Source of the DNA: Chryseobacterium sp. SN22
Lineage (GTDB): Bacteria > Bacteroidota > Bacteroidia > Flavobacteriales > Weeksellaceae
Assembly: GCF_008329705.1 (NCBI RefSeq)
Contig: NZ_VTSX01000023.1
Coordinates: 21,720-85,719 of the forward strand
Direction of reading: 5' to 3'
DNA: 64,000 bases
Position numbers and translations under genes: made by a program. Position 1 is the first letter of the stretch. Each line of letters opens with the position of its first letter. This document shows positions 51,289 through 60,071 of this stretch, in pieces. The notes beneath the pieces are model-generated. The model had not been told where the DNA came from. It did no database searches and saw nothing but the letters and a program-made list of their open reading frames with translations.

Positions 51289-54174
51289 ATGATTAAAAAA
51301 CTATCATTAGTCTCTTTATTTACTTTGCTTCCGGCGTCGTACTATTTTGCACAGACCACCGTCTCTGCATATCTGAAGGATGCTGAAGGAAAGCCCGTTG
51401 AAAGGGCAGAAGTAGATATGAAAGGGAGTGACAATGATGTAACGGCTGACAAAATCGGATACTTCCAGTTTGTGGACCTGAAGCCGGGGCATTACCAAAT
51501 TGTGATTACCAAACCCAATTACGAAACCAAAGTAATGGAGTTTGATGTGATGGACAATGAGAAGAGAAAGGATTTGGGGACCATTACCCTTTATTCTGCA
51601 CTTACCAGCGCGGACCAGGGTTTAGCTATTATCGACAACAGCAGCAGTGATGATGAAGACAGTAGCAGCGGACAGGCTTCTACGGTAGGTTTACTACAGT
51701 CGTCCCAGGATATTTTCAACAGAATCGCGGCATTTGACCTGGGATTCTACTGGTTCCGTCCGAGAGGGATTGACGGAAGAACCGGAGAAAGCATGATGAA
51801 TGGTGTTTCTATGGTAAAAGCAGATAACGGGAATGTAGATTTCAGCAATTGGGGAGGCCTTAATGAAATTACAAGATACCCTGAGATTTCTGCTAACCAT
51901 TCTCCTTCAGAATATGCATTCGGAGGGAGCACCGGGGTAATCTATAAAAATACAAAGGCCAGCGAATACAGAAAAGGATTTCAGTTTACGCAGTCTTTAA
52001 CCAACAGGAACTACAGAAACAGAACATCTTTACGTTATAGTTCAGGAATGGGCAAAAGCGGATGGGCATTTACAGCAATGGGTGCCAGAAGATGGGCTGA
52101 AGAAGGGATCCAGGAAGGTACGTTCTATGATGCTTACGGTACTTATTTAGGCGTTGAAAAAAGGTTCAGCGATAACCATACAATGACTTTTAACTTTATT
52201 GGTTCGCCATACAGAAGGTCTACCGCCAGCCCAAGCACTCAGGAAGTTTATGATTACCGTGGAGTACATTATAACTCATACTGGGGATGGCAGGATGGTG
52301 AAAAAAGAAGCGAGAGGGTAAGAAAAGGTTTTCAGCCGATCTTTCAGGTGCAGGACTTCTGGAAAATCAATAAAAACTCGAACCTTTGGACCAGTATATC
52401 CTACCAGTTAGGAAAAGACAGAGGCTCCCGTCTGGACTGGAATGGTGTTTCAAACCCATCTCCAACATATTACAGAAACTTACCGAGCTATTACGTCAAC
52501 AGTATTATTTATAATGCGACGAACAACCCGCAATTTACGCCGGCACAATTTACTACATTGGCCGATGCTTACAATACAAGCTTGAACAGCTGGGTGAACG
52601 GTGATCCTGATGTTACACAGATCAACTGGGATCGGCTTTACAAAAACAACATGAAAAATGACGTCGTAGATCAGGCTGAAATGTCCCGTCTTTACGGCTT
52701 AAGCGGTAAGCGATCCAAGGTGTATCTGGTAGATGATGTAAGTAATGATAAAATATTTAACGCTGGGACTCACTATACCTACAATTTTAATGATCGTGCC
52801 AAGTTTATCTTAAATGCTTCCTATCAGAATTACAGATCTGAGTTGTACCGTGAGGTAAAAGATCTTTTAGGAGGTGATTACGCTATTAATGTAGACCCGT
52901 TTAAAGAAACAGCAAGACCCGGATCTACAGGATATTACAATACGCTTGATTCTAATGTAGGGGTAAAGGTTGGTGACCGTATGACCTACAATTATATCCT
53001 AAGAAGACAGGAAGCTAAAATAAATCCGGGATTAAAATTCTCAACAGGAAATTTTGATGTTTTTGTATCCGCTTTGGCAGGCTATTCATCCTCCAGCAGA
53101 GAAGGTCTGTTTAAGCATTATTTATACGAAAATTCTTATGGAAAAAGTAAAGACTATAATTTCTGGAATTTTGGTTTAAAAGGGCAGGTTATTTATCGCC
53201 TTAACGGTAGGAATTTCTTTGTATACAACGGAGCGATGTACAACCAGGCCCCGTTCCTTGAAGACCTTTTCATCAATCCAAGAGTTAACGCATTGGTTAA
53301 TCCTAATATCAGAAGTACGGTTTACACAGCTAATGATCTGAGCTATGTCATGAGTACTCCGTTTATTAAGCTGAGAGCTTCAGGATATTTGGTGGATACC
53401 CAGAATGAAACCAATGTACAGCGATTTTTTGCCGACGGAATTCAACTGAATAACACCAATCCTGACGGAACCGTTTCTCAGGTTCAGAGTGCATTCGTGA
53501 CGCAGGTAATGTCTAATGTTGAAAAAAGAAACATGGGTGCGGAGCTAGGTGTTGATGTAAAAGTTTTACCTACATTATCCGTTCAGGGATTAGCCAGCTA
53601 CGGACAGTTCGTTTATCGTAACAATCCTGATGTTTACCTGATATCGGATGCATCAGGAAGTAATGTTACCTCTTTCGGAAAAGCTTATGTTAAAAACTAT
53701 AAGCAGGGAGGAACTCCTCAACAGGCATTTTCATTAGGCTTTCGCTATAACAATCCGAAATATTGGTGGGTAGGAGCAAACTGGAATTACCTTGACGATA
53801 ATTTCCTGGATCCTGCACCGGCTTTAAGAACCCAAAACTTTATAACGGATCCTGCTACAGGAGCACCTTATGTAGGTCTTACGGAAGAAAATGTAAGAGA
53901 TCTGCTGAAGCCGGTAAAACTGCCGTCTTCATTCTTCTTCAATGCAAATGCAGGTAAGTCATTCGTATTTGGTAAATATTATGTATTAATTACGGCTTCT
54001 GTAAACAACATTTTAAATAATAAGAGATATATTACCGGAGGATTCGAGCAGACCCGAGAAACGAAAGCTCCTGATTTTGCAACGGATTATTACAGCCCGG
54101 CTCCTTCTTTCGGACCTAAGTACTGGTATACCCAAGGCCGTTCTTACTTTGTTAACTTACAATTTAGATTTTAA
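51289..54174 (+). CDS. TonB-dependent receptor with carboxypeptidase-like regulatory domain
   Basis: The 961-aa outer-membrane receptor has a signal peptide (MIKKLSLVSLFTLLPASYYFA) and a carboxypeptidase-like domain (about 25-105: VSAYLKDAEGKPVERAEVDMK). An acidic Ser/Asp linker follows (SSSDDEDSSS, about 125). The plug region is FYWFRPRGIDGRTGESMMNGVSM, and the barrel ends with YFVNLQFRF. There is no SusD homologue next to it; instead a DUF5689 lipoprotein follows after 15 bp. The substrate is unknown, possibly a nucleic acid- or phosphate-related nutrient given the divergent nuclease-fold gene. Confidence 0.9.
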   Translation: MIKKLSLVSLFTLLPASYYFAQTTVSAYLKDAEGKPVERAEVDMKGSDNDVTADKIGYFQFVDLKPGHYQIVITKPNYETKVMEFDVMDNEKRKDLGTITLYSALTSADQGLAIIDNSSSDDEDSSSGQASTVGLLQSSQDIFNRIAAFDLGFYWFRPRGIDGRTGESMMNGVSMVKADNGNVDFSNWGGLNEITRYPEISANHSPSEYAFGGSTGVIYKNTKASEYRKGFQFTQSLTNRNYRNRTSLRYSSGMGKSGWAFTAMGARRWAEEGIQEGTFYDAYGTYLGVEKRFSDNHTMTFNFIGSPYRRSTASPSTQEVYDYRGVHYNSYWGWQDGEKRSERVRKGFQPIFQVQDFWKINKNSNLWTSISYQLGKDRGSRLDWNGVSNPSPTYYRNLPSYYVNSIIYNATNNPQFTPAQFTTLADAYNTSLNSWVNGDPDVTQINWDRLYKNNMKNDVVDQAEMSRLYGLSGKRSKVYLVDDVSNDKIFNAGTHYTYNFNDRAKFILNASYQNYRSELYREVKDLLGGDYAINVDPFKETARPGSTGYYNTLDSNVGVKVGDRMTYNYILRRQEAKINPGLKFSTGNFDVFVSALAGYSSSSREGLFKHYLYENSYGKSKDYNFWNFGLKGQVIYRLNGRNFFVYNGAMYNQAPFLEDLFINPRVNALVNPNIRSTVYTANDLSYVMSTPFIKLRASGYLVDTQNETNVQRFFADGIQLNNTNPDGTVSQVQSAFVTQVMSNVEKRNMGAELGVDVKVLPTLSVQGLASYGQFVYRNNPDVYLISDASGSNVTSFGKAYVKNYKQGGTPQQAFSLGFRYNNPKYWWVGANWNYLDDNFLDPAPALRTQNFITDPATGAPYVGLTEENVRDLLKPVKLPSSFFFNANAGKSFVFGKYYVLITASVNNILNNKRYITGGFEQTRETKAPDFATDYYSPAPSFGPKYWYTQGRSYFVNLQFRF

Positions 54175-54189
54175 TAAAAATAAAATAAC

Positions 54190-55590
54190 ATGAATAATAT
54201 CGCGAAATTTTTAAAAACGACATTATTGGCAGCAGGTATATTGTCTGCAATGTCTTCATGCGTAAAAAATGATGAGTGGGAAACCCCGCCGATCGAATGT
54301 TCAAATAAATTTCCTGCCGCTACGATCTCTATGGCAGACTTCGTGGCCCAAACTCCGGCAACAGGATATAAATTAATTACGACCGATCAAATATTTGACG
54401 GTTATATTATATCTTCCGACGAGCAGGGTAACTTCTATAAAACGATTTCTTTTCAGGATAAAACCTCAAATCCTACCGTAGGTCTGCAGATCGAAGTTGA
54501 CAAGGCCAGCAACTTTGCAGATTATCCTGTAGGTGCCCATATTAGAATCAATGCCAAAGGATTACGTATAGGGAATGACAGAGGGACAATTAAACTGGGT
54601 TCTGAAGATCCTGTGTTTGCAATAGGCCGGATTCCTCAGAATCTTGTAGGAAGATATGTGTCGGGTGTTTGTAACGGAAACGGATTGGATATTCAGACTA
54701 TTGTTCCTAAACAGCTTACTTCATTAGCCGATGCTAAAAATGCAAGCTTAATCAATACATTAGTAAGTGTACCGGATGTTCAGTTTAGTATTTCCGAAAT
54801 CTATCCTACGGTAAAGAAATTTATTGATTATGACGCAGGAGGACAGGGCCTGGATACAGATCGGAATATCGAGGATAAACTTGGCAATACGGCGGTTATA
54901 AGAAATTCAGGTTTCTTTAAAACAGGCGGTGAATTACTTCCTACCGGAAGCGGAAACATTACTTTTGTGGTAAGCCGTTACAATTCCAACTGGCAGATGC
55001 TGATCAGAAGTATTTCCGATATTAATTTCAAAGGAAGCAGAGTAGATGCAACACCGCCGAAAGGAGGAACAGCCATTACGTATTCAGGATCTTTCCTTGA
55101 AAACTTTGAAAGCTACCCGACAGCACCAAGTAACCTTGAAGTTTATCCTAAATATGTAAATGATGCGCTTTTAGGAAACAGATACTGGCAGTTAAAAACT
55201 TTCAACAACAACAAATATATTCAGTTGGGAGCAAACTCCGGAACAGGTCCTTATGTAACGTATTTCGCAGTTCCGGTAGACTTTACCGCTGCAAATACCC
55301 TGAAATTTGATGTTAACGTCGGATTCTGGAATGGTAACGCCTTAAAAGTATATTATACTACTAATTACACGCCGCTTGGCGATATTACCCAGGCTACAAA
55401 AACAGATATCACTTCGGCGTTTACAACGATCCCGCAGACTCCTGTAAGCGGTTACGGAACTTTAACGCCTGCCGGAATGTACAGTTTCCCGGCTTCGTTA
55501 ACGGGTAACGGATTTATTTTATTCGAATATACCGGAAACGGAAGTGGAGTTACAACTACCGTTCAGTTAGACAATATTCAGGTTCAATAA
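54190..55590 (+). CDS. DUF5689 lipoprotein partner of the TonB receptor
   Basis: The 466-aa protein has a lipoprotein signal with lipobox MSSC (Cys24). The N-terminal domain (about 40-275: ISMADFVAQTPATGYKLITTDQIFDGYIISSDEQGNFYKT) matches DUF5689, a surface-lipoprotein domain with an OB-like pattern. The C-terminal part (about 290-466, FLENFESYPTAPSNLEVY onward) looks like a choice-of-anchor/jellyroll domain. It probably binds the substrate for the receptor upstream, as SusD does elsewhere. The pair is closed by a terminator. Confidence 0.85.
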   Translation: MNNIAKFLKTTLLAAGILSAMSSCVKNDEWETPPIECSNKFPAATISMADFVAQTPATGYKLITTDQIFDGYIISSDEQGNFYKTISFQDKTSNPTVGLQIEVDKASNFADYPVGAHIRINAKGLRIGNDRGTIKLGSEDPVFAIGRIPQNLVGRYVSGVCNGNGLDIQTIVPKQLTSLADAKNASLINTLVSVPDVQFSISEIYPTVKKFIDYDAGGQGLDTDRNIEDKLGNTAVIRNSGFFKTGGELLPTGSGNITFVVSRYNSNWQMLIRSISDINFKGSRVDATPPKGGTAITYSGSFLENFESYPTAPSNLEVYPKYVNDALLGNRYWQLKTFNNNKYIQLGANSGTGPYVTYFAVPVDFTAANTLKFDVNVGFWNGNALKVYYTTNYTPLGDITQATKTDITSAFTTIPQTPVSGYGTLTPAGMYSFPASLTGNGFILFEYTGNGSGVTTTVQLDNIQVQ

Positions 55591-55614
55591 CAGATCCGGA
55601 TATCTAAAATAGAC

Positions 55615-55642
55615 AGACTGCCTGATAAGGGCAGTCTTTTTT
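55615..55642 (+). terminator. Terminator after the DUF5689 gene
   Basis: AGACTGCC/GGCAGTCT with a 7-base loop and T-run, 25 bp past the stop. Confidence 0.83.
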
Positions 55643-55803
55643 ATGTTATAAAGTTCTGTAATTTAATTATTAGTAACAAACCTGAGACATACTCTAAGAT
55701 CTTTTGTATTCTAGCAATAAATCTTCCTCCAATCAGTAGTTGTTAAATTCAATTTTCGAAGAATCATTCAGTGAATATTCGTTTTAACTATTTATTAATG
55801 TAA

Positions 55804-55832
55804 TAAAAAAACCACCGCAATTGCAGTGGTTT
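55804..55832 (-). terminator. Terminator after the DUF6702-like gene
   Basis: AAACCAC/GTGGTTT extended by GC pairs around AATT, followed by a T-run on the minus strand. Confidence 0.78.
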
Positions 55833-55850
55833 AGCTAATTTAAATGTTCT

Positions 55851-56321
55851 TTAAAAAGATACTTCGTTCACTTCTTTTCCGCGTTGGAAATTCATTGTTT
55901 TCTGGCTTCCTTTGTAAGCAATATTAACGAGGTTAATCTGCCTGGGAAAAGTGCTCAGAAGAATCGTATTCTTTATTCTTAAGGTACTGATATCTGAAAC
56001 GCTTCCGGTTTCAAAATAGACCCATACTGTTTCTCCGCTTACCTGGCTTCCCGTAAAAGTAATTGTTTTCGGAACTCCGTTAACGTACACATCAAAATTG
56101 TTGTTTACATACTTTTTAACTTCTGCCTCAAATCCTGCCGTATTCGGGTTGATTTTGATGGCGTCAGAAATATGATTTGTATTCATCTTTGTCGTGAACT
56201 TCAATGTTTTGCTTCCGTCAATATAATCTACCTTGGTCATTGAAGAGAAAAAGTCTACATACGTGAAACTCATTAACATAAATAATGTTAAAATTCCTGA
56301 TATAGATAAAATTTTTTTCAT
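55851..56321 (-). CDS. Exported DUF6702-like protein
   Basis: The start at 56321 (MKKILSISGILTLFMLMSFTYV) gives a 156-aa secreted or membrane-anchored protein; earlier in-frame ATGs exist (for example at 56345) but lengthen the signal. The mature part is beta-rich (VDYIDGSKTLKFTTKMNTNHISDAIKI, FDVYVNGVPKTITFTGSQVSGETVWVYFETGS, TLRIKNTILLSTFPRQINLVNI), matching DUF6702 by recall. It follows the LOG-family gene and may be the last gene of the amino-sugar row. The function is unknown. Confidence 0.7.
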   Translation of the reverse strand: MKKILSISGILTLFMLMSFTYVDFFSSMTKVDYIDGSKTLKFTTKMNTNHISDAIKINPNTAGFEAEVKKYVNNNFDVYVNGVPKTITFTGSQVSGETVWVYFETGSVSDISTLRIKNTILLSTFPRQINLVNIAYKGSQKTMNFQRGKEVNEVSF

Positions 56322-56377
56322 CTTAAAAAATAAATTTGCACTCATGGTCTTTATGTTAATCACAAATAATATGCCAA

Positions 56378-57130
56378 CTAGAAATTGACATTGACGGAAT
56401 ATTTATCGTAAAACGCTTTGATGTGTGCCACTGCTTCATCTGCTGTATCTACTACACGGTACAGGTCAAGATCTTCCTCGTGGATCATTTTTTCTTTCAG
56501 TAAAGTCGCCTTAAACCAGTCCAGGAGGCCGCTCCAGAATTCCGAACCTACTAAGACGATAGGGAATTTTCCGATTTTATTGGTCTGAATCAGCGTTAAT
56601 GCTTCCGTAAGCTCATCCAGTGTTCCGAATCCTCCGGGCATGACAACAAATCCCTGCGAATATTTCACGAACATTACTTTTCTCACGAAAAAGTAATCGA
56701 AATTCATGGAGTAGGATCTGTTGATGTACGGATTAAAATGCTGCTCGAAAGGCAGGTCAATATTCAGTCCGATAGATTTTCCTTTGGCATTGAAAGCTCC
56801 TTTATTCCCCGCTTCCATAATTCCGGGCCCGCCTCCGGTGATGATCCCGAAGCCGATTTTGGTAATCTTTTCAGCGATTTCAACAGCCATTTCGTAATAC
56901 TTGCTTTCCGGCTGCAGCCTTGCCGACCCGAATATGGAAACGCAGGGACCGATTTTCGCCAGCTTTTCATAGCCGTCTACAAATTCGGCCATCACCTTGA
57001 AGACCATCCAGCTGTCTTTCGTTACCGTCTCGTCCCAGGTTTTTTGTTTCAGACTGTTATGCAGCCTGGTTTCATTAGCATCAAATTCGGGATTGATCAA
57101 ACTTTCATCCCGGGTTCCTTCCATTCCCAT
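56378..57130 (-). CDS. LOG-family Rossmann-fold protein (TIGR00730 type)
   Basis: The 250-aa protein has the LOG/lysine-decarboxylase-like motifs SIFGSARLQPESKYYEMAVEIAEKI, GIITGGGPGIMEAGNKGA and MPGGFGTLDELTEALTLIQT (the PGGxGTxxE active-site motif). Known members cleave cytokinin riboside monophosphates or other nucleoside 5'-monophosphates to ribose phosphate and base. It starts 6 bp after the MurU-like gene, so it is in the same operon; a role in nucleotide-sugar recycling is possible but not shown. Confidence 0.88.
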   Translation of the reverse strand: MGMEGTRDESLINPEFDANETRLHNSLKQKTWDETVTKDSWMVFKVMAEFVDGYEKLAKIGPCVSIFGSARLQPESKYYEMAVEIAEKITKIGFGIITGGGPGIMEAGNKGAFNAKGKSIGLNIDLPFEQHFNPYINRSYSMNFDYFFVRKVMFVKYSQGFVVMPGGFGTLDELTEALTLIQTNKIGKFPIVLVGSEFWSGLLDWFKATLLKEKMIHEEDLDLYRVVDTADEAVAHIKAFYDKYSVNVNF

Positions 57131-57136
57131 TGCAAA

Positions 57137-57850
57137 TTATTTAAAATGTTTTTCGGCTTCTGTTACGGATTCCGGTCTTCCGACATCGATCAGGATGCTG
57201 TCGTGCAGAAAACCATGGATATGCTCGGTCTGCATCAGATCCAGATATTCTTCCATCACAGAAAAATTGCCTTTTCTTTTTATTTTTTCAAAGATCACCG
57301 GATTGATGCAGTGAACGCCGCTGAAAGCTAACGGTTTAAAACCTTTGTTAAATTCAGCCAGTCTTTGTTCGCCGGTCTGTACATTCAGCCAGCCGCGCAA
57401 CACCAGATCGTTATTGAAAAGCAATTTCCTCGAACTTTCTCTGTCCGAAACAGCTAATGTAGCAAAATCTTTTATCTTTTTATGATATTCTACAAAATCC
57501 GTGATGTTGATATCGGTAAGGATGTCCGCATTCATAATCAGGAAATCTTCACCGTGATCGAGGAATTTTCTGGCAAAAATCAAGCCGCCTCCTGTTTCCA
57601 GCAGTTCTTCGGATTCGTCCGAAATTTCTATTTTACATCCGAAATTGTTGTTTTGCTTTAAAAAATCAACAATCTGATTTCCAAAGTGATGAATATTAAT
57701 GACAAAATCGGTTATTCCAAAATTTTTTAAATAACAGATATTTCTTTCCAAAAGCGGAATGTCATTCACTTTAGCCAATGCTTTCGGATGATGGTCGGTA
57801 AAAGGTTTCAGCCGGGTACCTTTTCCTGCTGCAAAAATAAGAGCCTTCAT
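57137..57850 (-). CDS. MurU-like nucleotidyltransferase
   Basis: The 237-aa protein has the NTP-transferase signature at the N-terminus (IFAAGKGTRLKPFTDHHPKALAKV) and later MNADILTDINITDFV with the metal-binding Asp. MurU makes UDP-MurNAc from MurNAc 1-phosphate, a step of cell-wall recycling in some bacteria. The size, the Asp positions and the AmgK-like kinase upstream favour that role, but other sugar-1-phosphate nucleotidyltransferases share this fold. Two genes of the row lie on each side. Confidence 0.78.
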   Translation of the reverse strand: MKALIFAAGKGTRLKPFTDHHPKALAKVNDIPLLERNICYLKNFGITDFVINIHHFGNQIVDFLKQNNNFGCKIEISDESEELLETGGGLIFARKFLDHGEDFLIMNADILTDINITDFVEYHKKIKDFATLAVSDRESSRKLLFNNDLVLRGWLNVQTGEQRLAEFNKGFKPLAFSGVHCINPVIFEKIKRKGNFSVMEEYLDLMQTEHIHGFLHDSILIDVGRPESVTEAEKHFK

Positions 57851-57857
57851 TTTTTAT

Positions 57858-57960
57858 GGGTAATGAGTAATGGGTAATAAGTAATACAACGCATAGCCGT
57901 TAATGGTAATACATCATTAATGAAATTAAAAATATTGCTCATTACCTATTGCTTATTACC
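57858..57960. repeat. Inverted repeat element GGGTAATGAGTAAT / ATTACCTATTGCTTATTACC
   Basis: The left arm (57858-57885) holds GGGTAATGAGTAAT and TGGGTAATAAGTAAT. The right arm (57934-57960) is its near-perfect inverse. The right arm overlaps the last codons and stop of the RapZ-like gene. Confidence 0.65.
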
Positions 57961-58365
57961 TGTGTTAAGCTGGTGCTGTTCGTCGTGATGAAGACTGATT
58001 TCTACCTGGGTGCCATATTTTTCTTCAATGAAATGGGCTGTCTTGATGGCAGAATATACCGACCGGTGCTGGCCGCCCGTACATCCGAAGTTGATCTGAA
58101 GGTTTTCAAACCCCCGTTCCAGGTAATTATCAATGTTGATGGAAACCAGGCTTTTGATCAATTCTAAAAATTTAGGCATGTCCGTTTTGGTTTCCAGGTA
58201 TTCCTGAACGCCGATGTCGTTTCCGGTCTGGATCTTATATTCTTCCACTCTCCCCGGATTCAGGATTCCCCGGCAATCGAAGGTAAAACCGCCTCCGTTT
58301 CCTGTTTCATCTTTCGGTATTCCTCCTTTCTTGTAGGAGAAACTGTGTATGTCTATGTGTAGCAT
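57946..58365 (-). CDS. Stand-alone RapZ C-terminal domain protein
   Basis: The 139-aa protein corresponds to the C-terminal half of RapZ, the adaptor that in E. coli binds glucosamine-6-phosphate. Visible motifs are FSYKKGGIPKDETGNGGGFTFDCRG and the phosphate-binding GCTGGQHRSVYSA (94-106). The N-terminal ATPase half is absent, which is usual in Bacteroidota. Its last residues (GNKQ) and TAG stop come from the inverted repeat, so the true ancestral end may have differed. Neighbouring AmgK-like and MurU-like genes suggest an amino-sugar sensor role. Confidence 0.82.
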   Translation of the reverse strand: MLHIDIHSFSYKKGGIPKDETGNGGGFTFDCRGILNPGRVEEYKIQTGNDIGVQEYLETKTDMPKFLELIKSLVSINIDNYLERGFENLQINFGCTGGQHRSVYSAIKTAHFIEEKYGTQVEISLHHDEQHQLNTGNKQ

Positions 58366-58482
58366 TTCTTTTAATTATTATTTTAAACTGATAATAAGCA
58401 AGTCTTATTTTTCTAATACTCTGTTGGAATCTCTACGGAATGACAGGCTTGTATTTTTCCTGATATTCTGCTCTAAACAATC

Positions 58483-59502
58483 TTAACGGTTCAGTATTCC
58501 TTCTATTTTATCCTTATTTTGTTCCGAATTCAGCCTGCTGATCACTTTTTCCAGTTCGGGATAGTCTTTCATTTGTTCCCAGGATTTTGCCAATTCCGTT
58601 ATGTTTTCAATCCCTTTTTCAAGGCTTGCGATAAAGTGCGGTTTCCTTTGGATCAGACCTCTGAATCCATAAGCTCCTAATACCTGAAGGAATCTCATCA
58701 TCTGGAGTGGCTTTACCGAATTTTTTAGTTGATTTTCGATTTCCTGATTTTCAAATTGCCGAATATAGAATTCCAGCATTTCATTTTTAAAATCTTCAGG
58801 AAAATCGGCTTTGGCCTGGAAAAGAAACGAAATAACATCATACATCAGCGGACCTTTCATCGCCGACTGGTAATCGATGAAGGAAATTTTATCCTTATCA
58901 TTCACCATAATATTCCTGGACTGGAAATCACGGATCATCAGTCCTTTCGGTTCCAGGCTTTCGATGAGGTTGACAATGCTTTTAAATTCTTTCAGGAGGG
59001 TCGATTTATGGTATTCCAGTTCAAGGACGTCCGCCACAAAATTTTTAAAGTAATACAGATCATGGGTTACCGGCAGTTCGTCATAGTTTTCGTATTCAAA
59101 AGTTTTGGTAAAATCGATTTTATCTCGGGTTGAAACCTGTAGCCGGTACAGTTGTTCCAATGTTTGACGTACCAAACCTTTTACACGGTCTGAAAGCCCT
59201 TCTTTCGTAATGATATCGGACAGCGTCTGCTCGCCCAGAAATTCCTGGATATACATTTTCCGATCTCCGGAAACGGCGAGGATTTCAGGAGTATTCAGCT
59301 TTAAACGGGAAAAAACATCCGAATAATACAGGAAAGTTTCGTTCTCCTGAATATTTTCGTTACAGGTAACGATGTATTTTTTAGTTCCGGCTGCTGCCAG
59401 AAAATTAACCCTTGCAGAACCGCTTTGAGCTAGCGTAATAAATTCAGAAGAGGGTGTTTCTATATAATTTTCAAAAAATCGTTGGGCGTATCCGGAAATC
59501 AT
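58483..59502 (-). CDS. AmgK-like aminoglycoside phosphotransferase-fold kinase
   Basis: The 339-aa protein has the kinase catalytic loop MIRDFQSRNIMV (Asp about 192) and metal-binding FIDYQSAMKGPLMYDVISFL (Asp about 210). Both resemble AmgK, the anomeric MurNAc/GlcNAc kinase that feeds MurU. The residues after the second Asp (AxxGPxxYD) are the same as in AmgK. The rest (SRLKLNTPEILAVSGDRKMYIQEFLG) fits the small-molecule kinase fold. It heads the row and has a -7 element 8 bp upstream. Antibiotic resistance is unlikely to be its role. Confidence 0.82.
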   Translation of the reverse strand: MISGYAQRFFENYIETPSSEFITLAQSGSARVNFLAAAGTKKYIVTCNENIQENETFLYYSDVFSRLKLNTPEILAVSGDRKMYIQEFLGEQTLSDIITKEGLSDRVKGLVRQTLEQLYRLQVSTRDKIDFTKTFEYENYDELPVTHDLYYFKNFVADVLELEYHKSTLLKEFKSIVNLIESLEPKGLMIRDFQSRNIMVNDKDKISFIDYQSAMKGPLMYDVISFLFQAKADFPEDFKNEMLEFYIRQFENQEIENQLKNSVKPLQMMRFLQVLGAYGFRGLIQRKPHFIASLEKGIENITELAKSWEQMKDYPELEKVISRLNSEQNKDKIEGILNR

Positions 59503-59510
59503 AGGCGAAA

Positions 59511-59518
59511 CAAAGATA
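59511..59518 (-). promoter_or_regulatory. -7 element of the AmgK-like gene
   Basis: TATCTTTG on the minus strand, 8 bp before the ATG. Confidence 0.5.
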
Positions 59519-59537
59519 GTAATTTACGGTTAATTTC

Positions 59538-59545
59538 TATCTTTG
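59538..59545 (+). promoter_or_regulatory. -7 element of the XrtF gene
   Basis: TATCTTTG, four bases (cagt) before the ATG at 59550; predicts a leaderless transcript. Confidence 0.5.
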
Positions 59546-59549
59546 CAGT

Positions 59550-60071
59550 ATGTTAAAGGATTTCAAACCTGCTTTAAGCATTTTGCTTCGTTTTATCATC
59601 ATTTACCTGGTGCTGCTCTTTGCTTATCAGTTTTTCCTGAACCGTTTTCAGGGGGAAGGCCTTGATCCTTTTTCCCGGATGATCGCAGGCCAGGTAAGCG
59701 AAATTCAGAATTCCACCGGCTTCCCTACGCAGCTGTACGACGATGTGAAAGGCGAACAGGTATGGTTTTACGTAAAACAGGAATATGTAACCCGGATGGT
59801 GGAAGGCTGTAATGCGGTATCCGTGATGATTCTTTTTGTTGCTTTTGTCTTTGCCTTTTATAAAGGGTCCAAAACATTCCTTTTTGTATTGATAGGATTG
59901 GTCCTGCTGTATGTAATGAATCTGCTCAGGATTGTAGGTTTAAATATCGTTATGGCAGACTACAAACAATACGGAAAGATTTCACACGATTTTATTTTTC
60001 CGGCTATTATTTACGGAACGGTGGTTGCCCTGTGGCTGGTCTGGATCAAATTTTTTGCATTGAAAAAATGA
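59550..60071 (+). CDS. xrtF: Exosortase family protein XrtF
   Basis: Exosortases are membrane transpeptidases that sort proteins with C-terminal PEP-CTERM-like signals. The 173-aa protein has several membrane segments and the three predicted catalytic residues: Cys87 in EGCNAVSVMILF, Arg127 in NLLRIVGLN and His146 in SHDFIFPAIIYG. This set matches XrtF of Bacteroidota. It overlaps the next gene by 4 bp. No neighbouring gene in the window carries an obvious sorting signal, so its substrate lies elsewhere or is not recognised. Confidence 0.85.
   Translation: MLKDFKPALSILLRFIIIYLVLLFAYQFFLNRFQGEGLDPFSRMIAGQVSEIQNSTGFPTQLYDDVKGEQVWFYVKQEYVTRMVEGCNAVSVMILFVAFVFAFYKGSKTFLFVLIGLVLLYVMNLLRIVGLNIVMADYKQYGKISHDFIFPAIIYGTVVALWLVWIKFFALKK

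Noticed and set aside
58483..59502. Aminoglycoside resistance gene
   Set aside because: The kinase fold is shared, but the catalytic loop and gene context fit AmgK-type amino-sugar kinases better.
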